61,390 nucleotides of DNA from positions 1 to 61,390 of the forward strand of contig JANBQS010000019.1 in the NCBI GenBank assembly GCA_027577415.1, read 5' to 3'. Below, piece after piece: positions 1-10,700 of the stretch. Positions within the stretch are counted from its first letter, which is position 1. Each line of letters begins with the position of its first letter. The position numbers were made by a program, and so were the translations under genes. The notes below the pieces were generated by a model. The model was not told where the DNA came from. It made no database searches and worked only from the letters and a program-made list of their open reading frames with translations. This stretch comes from Coemansia sp. RSA 922. Its lineage: Eukaryota > Kickxellomycota > Kickxellomycetes > Kickxellales > Kickxellaceae.

Positions 1-2
1 TC

Positions 3-1730
3 CATAACAACTGATTCTGCGTAATTAGCCAAGTCAATACAGATATCAGCACGTACTTTAGACGGCGCCCGCTCTCCGACCCAAGGCTTTTGCACATCAA
101 CCACGTTGAACGAATGCATAGGCATAGCCATTCTCGCCCACCCATCAAAGCCACCCATGTCGTTTGGCTGTAACCGTCGTACAGCGTCTTCGATGTTCTC
201 CCTAATATCGTACGCGCACTCCAACCGATACAACTCAAAGCACCGAGCCAAGTAATCGTGCAACGTCAAAAACTGAAGGTTGAGTTTGGGAACGGGCAAT
301 ACAGGGTAACTAATAGTATCCGAGGACTGTTGTTTGGAGAACTGGTCCGTTTCAGTAATAATCTCAGAGAACAACAGAGACTCGCTCGGGTAAGGCGATA
401 TTTCGCGTACTTGGTCAGCCACCGTAGGTCGCACACGGTATCTCTCAACGAACGCGTCCAAGACAAACTCCCGTCCATACACGCCCTCCTCCTGCGCAAT
501 ACCAAGAGCAGTTAGTGGTAAAAGAGAGCGAGTACGTATACCGACAAGTCCCGCCAGCCTACGCAGTCCCGAGTCGTCCAATGCCTCTAGATGCTCAGTC
601 AATACAGCAGAGTCCCCCAAAGATGCCACGCTAGAGAGAGCCAAGGCCTCAAGCTCTTTTGGGAACACTCTAAACGCCATAATCTGCAGTTCAGCCACAC
701 GTCTGTAATGTCTGTCCTTGGCTTCAGCTTCAGTCATAGGCAAACCCGAAACATCGTTGACCTGAAAGTACACGCGTCCACGCAACATGGCAACCATATC
801 ACGAAACCTCTTAGCCACCAGCAAATCATTCCGATACCACTCAGACACCTGACAAAGATCCAATATCTGGTAATCGACCAATAAAAGATTTACATACCGC
901 CTAGTAGCCAACTGAGATTCGAGGTCAACCAGTAGTTCGATAAACTTTGTGCAATACGCCAGACACTCCGACCTACTATCGCCAGCAAACAGCATAGCGA
1001 TAAAGTCCCTGAGCAACGCAGGCAAAAGGTCTCCATTGGCAGACGGCTTCTTTTTGAGGTGTTTGGCGAATTTGCGCAGCTGCGGCATCCGCTCAAACTC
1101 AGCCTCCACCAACACGCGAGTATCGTCGATATGCTCCCACAAAGCCAGCGATGTCAAAGCCATACACGCCGTACGCACATTTTCGGTCTCCAGACTACCA
1201 AAACACGCGATAAGAAACTGCACTACCACCGAGCGTGCAGACAAAGCGTCCACAAATCCGATATCAGTCCCAGTAGAGAGAATACTCCTAGTCATACAAA
1301 CTACTCGATCGAACAGACGCCCAAACGCCTCTCCCTCCATAGCAACCCACATAGAGGTAATGACGCCCTGCTGGTACTTTTCGTTGGCCATCAGCAATAT
1401 AGACATAACGTGCGCGTCTGATACAAGAGCGTCGTCAGTAGACAGATAGTTGGTCCAGAGGTATAGCTCAAAATACTGTAAGCGCTCGAGTGTTTGTAGG
1501 CTGGATCGCGCGTACTGTTTGCCCACGATATGAGTGCGCATAATGTCCGCCACCGATTCGTCAGACCAGTTAACGCCCTTGTCCCCCAGCCAGAGTTTGT
1601 TAGCCAGGACCTCGATCTCATCCATCTCGGTGCTATTAGCACCAGCTGTAGCCCGCGGCTGCTGTGCTGCCTTGCCACCACGACCCCGTTGTCCTCGTCC
1701 GCCGCGTCCAGAAGATGATTTAGGCGGCAT
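3..1730 (-). CDS. AQR: Intron-binding protein Aquarius / Cwf11 homologue, N-terminal part (runs off the window)
   Basis: An open frame runs from an ATG at 1730 to the window edge, giving about 576 residues. It starts with a Gly/Arg-rich tail (SGRGGRGQRGRGG) and then a long helical domain. Near the visible end it has the Aquarius signatures PKLNLQFLTLHDYLARCFEL, YDIRENIEDAVRRL, GGFDGWARMAMP and PSKVRADICIDLANYAESV, which match the conserved region just before the helicase core in the human protein. Aquarius is an SF1 RNA helicase that binds introns in the spliceosome, in the intron-binding complex of fungi and animals. The helicase motifs lie outside the window, so activity cannot be judged. 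No intron is needed to keep the frame open. The gene lies 139 bp downstream of the RSC9-like gene on the same strand. Confidence 0.93.
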   Translation of the reverse strand, partial: MPPKSSSGRGGRGQRGRGGKAAQQPRATAGANSTEMDEIEVLANKLWLGDKGVNWSDESVADIMRTHIVGKQYARSSLQTLERLQYFELYLWTNYLSTDDALVSDAHVMSILLMANEKYQQGVITSMWVAMEGEAFGRLFDRVVCMTRSILSTGTDIGFVDALSARSVVVQFLIACFGSLETENVRTACMALTSLALWEHIDDTRVLVEAEFERMPQLRKFAKHLKKKPSANGDLLPALLRDFIAMLFAGDSRSECLAYCTKFIELLVDLESQLATRRYVNLLLVDYQILDLCQVSEWYRNDLLVAKRFRDMVAMLRGRVYFQVNDVSGLPMTEAEAKDRHYRRVAELQIMAFRVFPKELEALALSSVASLGDSAVLTEHLEALDDSGLRRLAGLVGIRTRSLLPLTALGIAQEEGVYGREFVLDAFVERYRVRPTVADQVREISPYPSESLLFSEIITETDQFSKQQSSDTISYPVLPVPKLNLQFLTLHDYLARCFELYRLECAYDIRENIEDAVRRLQPNDMGGFDGWARMAMPMHSFNVVDVQKPWVGERAPSKVRADICIDLANYAESVVM

Positions 1731-1869
1731 AGCTGTGAATAAAACAAAGAAAACAAAAATAAAAAATGATGCCAGAGAAAGAAATATTTAAAAAAAAAGT
1801 AGAAAAACACGAATAAAGAACAAGTAGGTATTGAATCTCGACATAAAATATGGGGAATAAAGTACTTCC

Positions 1870-4398
1870 TTATTCTGTGTGGCGGAGGATGCTCAGTAAC
1901 CGCAGTGCAAAGTGAGTGGTGGGCAATGGCTGAGCGGCGACAGACACCAAGCGCTCAAGGACATCGTCGGCGTTGCGCCAGACGCGGGCCTTGTCTTGGA
2001 GACCCCTGAGGCCTTCTCTTCTGTCAGCCCATGTCTGCAGCTGATCGATGAGACCGATACCCTGCATCACCAGGCGGAGGACCACTTCATGGGCCTGGTG
2101 GTCTGGCGGCACATGGCCGTTGGCAAACAACGGCGACACAGCAAGCAGCAGTTGCGACTTTTCATCGCGCATAGACTTTGCCAGAGCAAACAGGTCAGTG
2201 GAGATCAGATCCAGATCGGCCTTTGTCTCAGACACCTCTGCTTGATCCTTATAGAACGGCCCGTGAGCAAGTACGTGGCGCGCGATCCAGCGCTCACGCT
2301 CGGCAGTGCCAATGTCTTGGTTGGCTGGAATGCGGTTGCAGGTACGCCACCGGCACGCGTCGGCGCCGCTGATATGCGTGGCGATATGCGCCAAGGCGTC
2401 AGACTCGCTGGCAAATGACTCGCCACAGCCCAGCCACAGGCAGGAGTTGGGCCCTGCCGGGGCTGCTGCTGCGGCGGCTGTGGTGGCAGGCGAGGACGGC
2501 TGGGCCAGGGGCTCGGCGTGGACAGCGGGGATGGGAACAATGTTTTGGGTCTTGGGCTTCAGGTACAGCGCGGCCAGGGACTCGGCAGGGGCAGGGGTGC
2601 CCGTCTTTGCGTTCATCTGCTGCTGCTGCGGCGACGCCATGCTCTGCAGGGTGGCCTTGGGGAACACTGCGGTCACGACGCGCACAATCTCATTGAGGTT
2701 CAGAGCGCGGCCGATGCGCGGGGCTGTCTGCCCATGCTTGGCGATGATGTAGCGGTTGAAAATGTCAGCCACTGCGACGTACGTCGGCGGCTGGGGGGCA
2801 TTGCTGGGCGGCGGCGGCGGCACGCACTCGTAGTTGAGCAGCACCCACGTACACGCCTCGCGCAGCTCGGGCTCTGTTGGCGGGCGATTGGCTGCTGCGT
2901 TGCCCGAAGCGCCACCGGGGCCAGACCGTGTGCGGTCCGGGCCGCTGCCTGGCTTTCCCGAGGCCTCGGCCGGATTGTCCAAGGGCTGCGACGACGCAGG
3001 CGCAGGCGGGGTCGCTGCCGACGCCCACTGCTGCAGCACCAGCGCCACGAGCGCCGCCAGCCCGTCAGGGAGCATTGTTGGCTCCGAGCCTCCCCCGCCC
3101 CCAGACGGGACCGCATTGGCGCTGGCGGTCCGCGACAACGGTCTGAACCCAAACACCGGGGTCTGAGCCCCCGAGTCGCCGCCGGAGCGCGAGTCGCCTG
3201 TGTCGTACCCGCCCCTGGCTCGTCTGCGGCGCTTAACGCCCAGGCTCTTACTCGCGCCATTCGTGCCGGCGTTGCCATTGGCCGCGGCGCTTTTGTGGGC
3301 AAAGGCCTCGAGCTCCTCGTCGAGCGCCTGAGACATGGCCTCGAGGCGGACCATGTTCAGCAGCAGCTCAAAGCTCGCGCCAACGATCTCCGCGTCGGGC
3401 GCCAGGATCAGCTCGGCCAGGCGCTGGTTGAGCATCTCGCCCACGCTGGCAAATGCGGCACTGGCGCTCCACTTTGGCACGGGCAGGTCGAGGATCTCGC
3501 GCGCCAGCTGCGGGTGCCACGACACCGACTGCACCAGCACGCGCACGGCTCCCACCACGAGCTTGCGCTCGGCAGACGCGCACACCACGCGCACCAGCTG
3601 CTCCCACAAGCACGTCTCGACCAGCGCCAGCGCGTCCAGGTCCGACGACTCGCGAGCCCCAAAGGCCGGCCACTTGCGCACCGGCGCGCTGTCAAACGCG
3701 GGGGCCGGCGCCAGCGGCAGCAGAATGTCCAGCACGTCCAGGAACTCGGCCTGCACGGCGGCAAAGCCCACGTCGCCGTGGAACCCGCGCAGCCACTGCG
3801 TGCATTCGATGGTCACTCGCAGGTCCTGCGACATGGTCACCGAATTGTCGCCAATCTGCGCCATGTTGAACAGCGCCGTTGCCAGAAGCCCCGCTCGCTG
3901 CCGAGCGCGCCTGGCCGTAGCCTCGCGCCCAGAGTCCGTGAGCAGCGCCTGCTTGACACTGCCGCCGCCAGCGTGCTTGTGTTTGCTGCTGCTGTGCGCC
4001 AGCTCTTTGCGCGACCGCTCCAGCACGCTCAGAACCGCCTCCACCAGGAACGGCGCGTGGATCTTCAGCGACCACGACTCGGGCGCTTGGTGCGTCGCTG
4101 CCACCAGGCGCACGCATGCCCAGTCTATCTCGTTGTCCAAATTGGACTTTAACGCCAACGCAAACCGGTTGCACGGTCCGCCAATCAAGTAGCTCAGATA
4201 CTCTTCGGGAATAAACGCGCCGCTACTGCTACTACTCGGTCCACTCATTCCAGCTGTGTTGGTACTTGCAGTAGCTGTAGGCCCCGCTAGCCGCGTACTG
4301 GGGCTTTGAATTTGTTGTTGCTGCTGCTGTTTAGATGTCGAATCATTAATTGACGCCAGCCGCGGCTGCCGGTACGCCACCTGTGTTTGCAATTGCAT
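1870..4398 (-). CDS. RSC9: RSC9/ARID2-like chromatin remodelling subunit (RFX-type DNA-binding domain plus C2H2 fingers)
   Basis: This is an 842-residue protein starting at the first in-frame ATG (4398). A 5' extension of the open frame would begin at a TTG, so it is not used. The N-terminus is a polyQ/Ser-rich tail. Residues about 60-370 are helical, as in RSC9/ARID2 proteins. Around 510-600 is an RFX-like winged-helix segment (REACTWVLLNYECVPPPP, then DIFNRYIIAKHG and VVTAVFPKATLQ). Near 650-715 is a zinc-finger pair (CLWLGCGESF..ALAHIATH, then CRWRTC). This order of RFX-like domain then C2H2 fingers is known for RSC9 of the RSC (PBAF-like) complex. I see no clear N-terminal ARID domain. 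It is divergently transcribed from the FANCJ-like helicase across 244 bp. A different RFX/zinc-finger regulator is possible but less likely. Confidence 0.7.
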   Translation of the reverse strand: MQLQTQVAYRQPRLASINDSTSKQQQQQQIQSPSTRLAGPTATASTNTAGMSGPSSSSSGAFIPEEYLSYLIGGPCNRFALALKSNLDNEIDWACVRLVAATHQAPESWSLKIHAPFLVEAVLSVLERSRKELAHSSSKHKHAGGGSVKQALLTDSGREATARRARQRAGLLATALFNMAQIGDNSVTMSQDLRVTIECTQWLRGFHGDVGFAAVQAEFLDVLDILLPLAPAPAFDSAPVRKWPAFGARESSDLDALALVETCLWEQLVRVVCASAERKLVVGAVRVLVQSVSWHPQLAREILDLPVPKWSASAAFASVGEMLNQRLAELILAPDAEIVGASFELLLNMVRLEAMSQALDEELEAFAHKSAAANGNAGTNGASKSLGVKRRRRARGGYDTGDSRSGGDSGAQTPVFGFRPLSRTASANAVPSGGGGGSEPTMLPDGLAALVALVLQQWASAATPPAPASSQPLDNPAEASGKPGSGPDRTRSGPGGASGNAAANRPPTEPELREACTWVLLNYECVPPPPPSNAPQPPTYVAVADIFNRYIIAKHGQTAPRIGRALNLNEIVRVVTAVFPKATLQSMASPQQQQMNAKTGTPAPAESLAALYLKPKTQNIVPIPAVHAEPLAQPSSPATTAAAAAAPAGPNSCLWLGCGESFASESDALAHIATHISGADACRWRTCNRIPANQDIGTAERERWIARHVLAHGPFYKDQAEVSETKADLDLISTDLFALAKSMRDEKSQLLLAVSPLFANGHVPPDHQAHEVVLRLVMQGIGLIDQLQTWADRREGLRGLQDKARVWRNADDVLERLVSVAAQPLPTTHFALRLLSILRHTE

Positions 4399-4642
4399 AA
4401 CCAAACGTCGGTAATGTGAGCCTGCTTATAATATAATATTTTTGTGTAGAATAAAAAGCAAAGGCAAGAAACTAAACGCGTTTTATTCTGCAAACAGGAC
4501 AGCCACAAAATAGCCCCCCACAGAATGTATGAAAATCTTGATCACGTAATTCATTGATATATCCCCAACATAGCTTTTGGCCACGTTTTTTTATTCATGC
4601 CCACGCTTTTCTAATTATTTACATTCTCACTACACATTCTTA
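4399..4642. promoter_or_regulatory. Bidirectional promoter between RSC9-like and FANCJ-like genes
   Basis: The 244 bp between two divergent ATGs is AT-rich, with TATAATATAATATT near 4427-4440 on the RSC9 side and a pyrimidine-rich stretch before the helicase ATG. The two genes may be co-regulated, but nothing sharper than spacing supports this. Confidence 0.5.
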
Positions 4643-7600
4643 ATGTCGCTACATTCACAAGGCGCAGCAGCGGAGATAACTCCCTATATTTCAGAGTATG
4701 CATATATCGACACCAAGCCCTCGATGCCGCCCGAGGCAGATATCGAGGTCAAACTTGAGCCCATCATCGTCGACACCAAACAACCAGAGCCAAAGCCCGA
4801 TGTCAAGCCCAAGGCAGAGTCAACAGCACCTTCCGCAGTCCAGTGCATTCGAGTAGTTGAGGACTTTGGTCACAAAACATTTGTGATCAGCGGAACACGA
4901 GTACACTTTCCCTTCCAGCCCTATCCGTCTCAGCTAGGGATGATGAACCATATGATAAGGGCCCTGAACAGCGCACAAAACACTATGATCGAGTCCCCTA
5001 CGGGATCAGGCAAGTCCCTGGCCTTGCTCTGCGCCGTGTTGGCCTGGCGACAGTCGTTTGAGGTCAAGCACCGCCAGACCCTAGCTAACGTACGACAGAT
5101 CATTCGTCGATACTCCGAGCACAACTCCATGGCCTTTGTCAGGCAGATGCTGGCCGCCAAACACGATCACCCTTTTGCCGAGGTACCTGTCCCGAAGGAG
5201 GACTCTAAGCATGTCGATATTCCACTGTCTGCTGATTTGGGCGACATTTCCGATGAATCACCGGCGGAACCTTTGAACGAGATCACTCCGGGCTCGCAGC
5301 CATTAGTCAGGCCAGATTCGGAACAGAATGTTATCATCGATACCACCATTGCGAGCCCCGTTCTGAAACCCGACTCAGAGGTCGCTCCAGTCGCAGACGC
5401 CTCACCCGTACTCCTTTTGAACCTGGCCCTTTCCTCTATGCGCGAGACTGTTCAGTATATCCTCGACCTGTCGGAAGCCACGCCTCCAGATGGACTCAGT
5501 GCCGCCGATATGGATGAACTGCGAGACTACATTAAAAACGCCGCCCAAGTAAAGGCCATTCCGCGGATATACTTTGGAACTCGAACGCATAAGCAGGTTT
5601 CCCAGCTAGTCAACGAACTGCGCCAAAAGACGCCCTACCGCCTGCGTAGCGCCGTACTAGGCAGCCGCGCTCAGACTTGTATCAATAACAGGGTGAAGAA
5701 ATCCGGGTCTATCGATGAAGAGTGTCGCAAGCTAGTCGAAGACAGTATGTGTAAGCCACACCGTATCTATCGAAAGCTTTTAGCCCACGAAAAGCTACAG
5801 CGACAAGGCGATCTAGAGATCTGGGACTTGGAGGACATTGAATCGTTGGGAAGGGAGAGCCACTCATGCCCCTACTTTGCCGCCCGTGAGCTTTCTGGCA
5901 CCGCCGACCTGGTCTTTTGTCCATACAACTACATACTCGACCCTGGAGTGCGAGGCTCAACAGGTGTTGAGCTCGAGGGCAATGTGGTTATACTCGATGA
6001 AGCGCACAATGTCGAAAACGCCGCTCGCGACTCTGGATCATTGGAGATAACCGACGAGCAGCTTCATGTCGTTGCTATGGAGTGCCGTATGATGGTCGAC
6101 CGGGGAAAGTTGATCAAGGACCACGAAACAGTCGGAACTCTAGCCTCCACCCTAATCAACTGGCTCAGGGACTCGGACCATCCCTACGAATACCTTGAAT
6201 TTGACACGCAGACCGCTGTGTGGCCTCGCAGCGGCGAGTCGCTCGATGACCTGTTGGAGCGTATATTGCTGTCCCCTCTGTTTGTCTTTCAACTCCAAGT
6301 GTCATTTTCGGCTATTGAAGGTTATATCAAGGATGTGCGTTCGCGAAAGGAAAGGCAGCGCCGTAACGACGACGACGACGACGACGACGATTATAACCTG
6401 TATAAAAAAGGGCAGCCAATGGAGGAAGACGAGGAGGAGGACTCGAGACACTTGTCCACAGGGTCTATGCGGTTGCTCGAGCAGCTGTTGCGCGTGCTGG
6501 GCCACTTGGCTCCAGACAGTCCTTTCCGTCAGGACTACCGTGTGGCGTGTATCCGCAAGTCTAAATCTCAGCCTATGCCAGAAGACGCGGCTGCTTCGGA
6601 GCTCAAACGTAAGCCGCGCAAGAGGCGCAGAATTGGACCTGGCCTGGCTACTTCAGACTGCGTCAATGTGCTAGCTTTTTGGGCGCTCAATCCAGGCGTG
6701 GTGTTTTCCGAGATTGCCGCCAAGGCACGCACCATTGTGCTAACCAGCGGTACGCTCTCCCCACTCGACAGCTATGCGTCAGAGTTGCAAGTGAAGTTCT
6801 CCACTACTCTTGAGGCCAACCATGTCATTGACTCTCAGCGTTTCCGCGCCCTGACTGTCGAATGCGGGACATCGGGCGAGTTACTCGAAGGCAAATACAA
6901 AAACGTTGACCTTCTTTCGTTTCAGGACGATGTTGGCAGCGCTATTGCTGAAATTGTGTCTCGTAGCCCCGACGGAATGTTGGTATTTTTGCCGTCTTAC
7001 TCCCTGTTGGCCAAGTTGATGGCTCGCTGGAAGGTCACCGAATGCTTGAGTGAAATCGAGGTCCACAAGCGCGTCTTTATCGAGCCACAGGGCGGATCAA
7101 AGGAGGAATTCGATCGACTACTGACCACTTATCGCGACAGCCTCTCCAAGAATCGGCCGCCTGGCTGTCAACCAGCCCTCCGAGGTGCCATTATGTTTGC
7201 TGTCTACCGCGGCAAGGTATCTGAGGGAATTGATTTTTCGGACTATTTTTGCCGTACTGTCGTCAACATTGGCATTCCATATCCGGCCTTCAAAGACGTC
7301 AAGGTCATTTTGAAGCGACAGTACAACGATGATCGCTCGACGCCCAACCGAAATAACCCCAGCCAGGGCGTGTTGCTTAATGGTTCAAAGTGGTACGATA
7401 TCCAGGCCTTTCGAGCTATCAATCAGGCGCTTGGTCGGTGTCTGCGCCATAAAATGGATTGGGGTGTTATAATCATGCTAGAGTCTCGCTTTGCCCAGCG
7501 ATGGAACGTAGAGCGCCTGTCAAAGTGGGTTCGCCAGTATATGAGCGTCTATCGCACTTTCGACGAGGCCAAGATGGACTTGGAAGCCTTTTACAAGACT

Positions 7601-7726
7601 CGTATCAAGGAGGATATTGATGCAGGTATAGATAGCAGCCTTGTCAACGACATTTTGCCTGCTTGCAGCTCGCTCGATCTAGCTTCGCCAACCACAGTAG
7701 CTGCACATACAGCCTGTTTTTTGTAG
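4643..7726 (+). CDS. BRIP1: FANCJ/BRIP1-type iron-sulfur DNA helicase (XPD family)
   Basis: This is a 1027-residue SF2 helicase; the start is the first in-frame ATG. Walker A is ESPTGSGKS at about residue 117. FFGTRTHKQ-type motif Ia appears as YFGTRTHKQVSQL. Four cysteines that would ligate the 4Fe-4S cluster lie near 345, 360, 369 and 408 (SRAQTCIN, EECRKL, SMCKPH, SHSCPYF). The DEAH box (VVILDEAHNVEN) is near 450 and motif VI (QALGRCLRH) near 927. The segment WDLEDIESLGRESHSCPYF resembles BRIP1 more closely than RTEL1, DDX11/Chl1 or Rad3. Family members unwind G-quadruplexes and forked DNA in interstrand crosslink repair. An acidic run of nine Asp residues interrupted once lies near 575. 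The gene converges with the ABC transporter, with 51 bp between stops. Confidence 0.88.
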   Translation: MSLHSQGAAAEITPYISEYAYIDTKPSMPPEADIEVKLEPIIVDTKQPEPKPDVKPKAESTAPSAVQCIRVVEDFGHKTFVISGTRVHFPFQPYPSQLGMMNHMIRALNSAQNTMIESPTGSGKSLALLCAVLAWRQSFEVKHRQTLANVRQIIRRYSEHNSMAFVRQMLAAKHDHPFAEVPVPKEDSKHVDIPLSADLGDISDESPAEPLNEITPGSQPLVRPDSEQNVIIDTTIASPVLKPDSEVAPVADASPVLLLNLALSSMRETVQYILDLSEATPPDGLSAADMDELRDYIKNAAQVKAIPRIYFGTRTHKQVSQLVNELRQKTPYRLRSAVLGSRAQTCINNRVKKSGSIDEECRKLVEDSMCKPHRIYRKLLAHEKLQRQGDLEIWDLEDIESLGRESHSCPYFAARELSGTADLVFCPYNYILDPGVRGSTGVELEGNVVILDEAHNVENAARDSGSLEITDEQLHVVAMECRMMVDRGKLIKDHETVGTLASTLINWLRDSDHPYEYLEFDTQTAVWPRSGESLDDLLERILLSPLFVFQLQVSFSAIEGYIKDVRSRKERQRRNDDDDDDDDYNLYKKGQPMEEDEEEDSRHLSTGSMRLLEQLLRVLGHLAPDSPFRQDYRVACIRKSKSQPMPEDAAASELKRKPRKRRRIGPGLATSDCVNVLAFWALNPGVVFSEIAAKARTIVLTSGTLSPLDSYASELQVKFSTTLEANHVIDSQRFRALTVECGTSGELLEGKYKNVDLLSFQDDVGSAIAEIVSRSPDGMLVFLPSYSLLAKLMARWKVTECLSEIEVHKRVFIEPQGGSKEEFDRLLTTYRDSLSKNRPPGCQPALRGAIMFAVYRGKVSEGIDFSDYFCRTVVNIGIPYPAFKDVKVILKRQYNDDRSTPNRNNPSQGVLLNGSKWYDIQAFRAINQALGRCLRHKMDWGVIIMLESRFAQRWNVERLSKWVRQYMSVYRTFDEAKMDLEAFYKTRIKEDIDAGIDSSLVNDILPACSSLDLASPTTVAAHTACFL

Positions 7727-7777
7727 AGTAAACTGTAATTTATTTATCTAAACATTTAAAATGGCATCTATATTTTT

Positions 7778-10700
7778 TTACTCCTTGGTCTTTTCGTTGA
7801 ACTTCATACTTTCCACCAGTCGCGAAAAATGACCATCGCGAGATAGCAGTTCACTGGGCGAGTCAAATTCCTGAACCTTGCCAGCATCCAACACGAGAAT
7901 CCGGTCGCAGCTCATCACGGTATTGAGCCGGTGAGCAATCGTCAGCACTGTCTTGTCGTTGAACTCCTCGCGGATCACAGCCTGTATGACCTGATCTGTG
8001 GCAGAGTCGATGTTGGCCGTTGCTTCGTCCATGATAAGAATAGGCCTCTGCCACAGCAATGCGCGACACAGGCTTAGCAACTGCCTTTCACCGACGCTAA
8101 AGTTCGTGCCATTGGGAGACACCCACTTATCGAGTCCAGTTCCAGAAACCCATTTGCCCAAGGGATTACGCACTAGGGAATGACCATTTGGCTGGGCAGA
8201 AGAGTCGAATGTTCCAGTGGGCGCTGTAAGCAAGTGACCGACCTTTGCCTTTTCAATTGCCTCCCAAACCTGAGCATCAGTGTATTCGCGCTTGGGATCA
8301 AGATTGTCGCGAATTGTGCCCTCAAACAGCACTGGGTCTTGAGGAACGACAGAGATGTTTGACCTCAAAGTATGCAATCCAATCGTGCTTATGTCAATGC
8401 CATCGATAAATATGCTACCTGTAGCTGGCTCCACAAGGCGTAGAAGAGCATAGGTCAGCGAGCTCTTTCCTGCACCAGTGCGCCCAACAATACCTACCTT
8501 TTCCTTGCTGTTAATAGTAAATGATAACTGGTTTAGCACTGTGCCTAGCTCGGATCTGTAGCTCATACTATAGTCTTTGAACTCGATTGCTCCCTGCGCT
8601 GGCCAGTCGGCCGATGGCTGAGTGTCCTCAATTACATGTGGTGGCTCCCGACCAAGCTTTTCTGCATATACAAATAATCTCGAGAGGCTTGGAAGACTCT
8701 GTGTAATACCAATGTCACTAAACGATAGAGAAGAAAGCTTTTTGAGCGTTGATCCACTAAATCTCATCATCATGTCCATATTTCCAGGACCGAATGAGCT
8801 TGTTGGGTCATTCAAGCTTGCAAGTTTGCAATAAACCAGAATGCATATATAGAGGATATCTACGACAATTTCTTCAATGCTTGCCTTAATCGCTGTGATT
8901 CTCGTTGACTGGTTTTCTAATATTGCAGCCTGGGCACTAGCTTCAGTAAATTTGTCAATGTAGTGGTCTACTCTATCATGTGTTCTCATGACCTCCTTTC
9001 CTGCTAGCACTTCCTGAAAAATATTCTCCCTTAAACGCACACCACTGCCTCGCATAACACTGAGAATAATTTCTTGCACCTTTTCGCGTCTTTTGTTGAC
9101 AAGTAGCATAACGAACAGCAAGGGAATCAGATATAGGAGCACAATTGGAGAGGTGCGAATAGTCAGTATCAGCGAATTGATTGCGTTAAACATTTCGTAT
9201 ACTCGGTGGCAAAGAGATGAAGGCAAGTGGTTTGAGACAAGCAAAACATCCTTGTACATAAGCCCTTCTAGAGTCCCCTTTGACATACGCTCAAATACTG
9301 GCAGCGGAGCAAACATCAATGCCTCAACTATCAAGTTGGTCATCTTTAGTCCCACTTGATCAGACCATATATGACTATAGATTAGCATGGAGAGGCTGCT
9401 AATCTGGCTCTTCATAATGGTGACTACAGCGTTAATGATCAGATACCTCTTTAGCGCTGACACCATTAACTCCGAGCCAGAGTCCTTCACCAGCTCCATA
9501 CGCAGACCTTCCACATAGTAGAAGCCGTAAGAAAACAAAAATTGAAGGGCAATGGCTGTAGCGACATTAAAATAGCCACTGAAAGCTATAAACTTCCACA
9601 GAGTTTGCCTATTGAACGCCGGCACTTCAAGCTCAGGAGATATAGTGAACTCTCCGGATTTAGCTTTAGATGTACCAGGGGCAGCAGGTTTAGCGCAAGC
9701 CCCCTCTAGATCTGCAGAGGGCGTTGAGTCCTGACCAGCCATGTCGTTGTAACTTAGCCTCTTTTGCGGGGTTACCAGAATGTCACCATGATCAATGGTA
9801 ATTACTTTATCACACAGAGGAACAACGTGTTCGGCATGCGTAACCAAGATTCTGGTCTTGTTGGCCAGGAGACCGTTGCCAGCTAGAACTCGCTCCACCA
9901 AGTGCCTCTCAACATGGGCATCAACTGCCGATAGTAAATCGTCGAATATAAAGACGTCTGCCTCCATATATATGGCCCTATAAAACACAACAACAAATGT
10001 TGACAAGCGTACATGCAATATTAGTTGATAAAGTCTTATGCAAAATCATAACATCTCTTGCCATTAGGCCTTGTATTTTTTCATTTCTTACCTTGCCAAC
10101 GCCAGTCTCGTTTTCTGGCCACCCGAGAGGTTGATTCCCGCATGTCCAATTTCAGACATATCTCCTGCTGGCATTAGCTTGAGATCCTCAGTCAAGGCAC
10201 ATGCCTCAATAGTCCGATTGTACCGCTCTTCGTCATACGCATTGCCTAGGAGTATATTGTCGCGGAAAGTTGCATTCATAATCCACGGCTTTTGGCTGAC
10301 ATATCCAATGCTTCCAAAGATACAAGCTTCACCACTCTCCAGTGGCATTTCGCCACAAAGCGCAGAGACTATCGATGACTTGCCACATCCTACTTTACCC
10401 ACGATGGCAACAAACTCACCTTGCTTGATTTCGAGAGCCGATGAGCGAATAGAGAACTTGTCCTTTCCCCAGCTAAACTCGCTGTTATTCATCTTGACCG
10501 CAGTGTCCTTGGCAGCTGTCTTGCGAATAATATAGTTTGCCTGCTGAGCACTCTCGATTTGCTTAAAAACTGTCTCTGTCTCAGCAATATAATTCAGGTG
10601 ACTTGAGATAGACCCTAAGGTCCTGGTGAATGTGATCAATGATCCCATGGATGATAAAATAATAGTCATCTCAACGTAAGAAAACGAGCTGTCAGAACGA

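Noticed and set aside
2518..4152. A 544-codon frame on the plus strand
   Set aside because: It lies antisense to the RSC9-like gene, is Arg/His-rich as expected from GC-rich antisense codons, and does not begin with a supported start.
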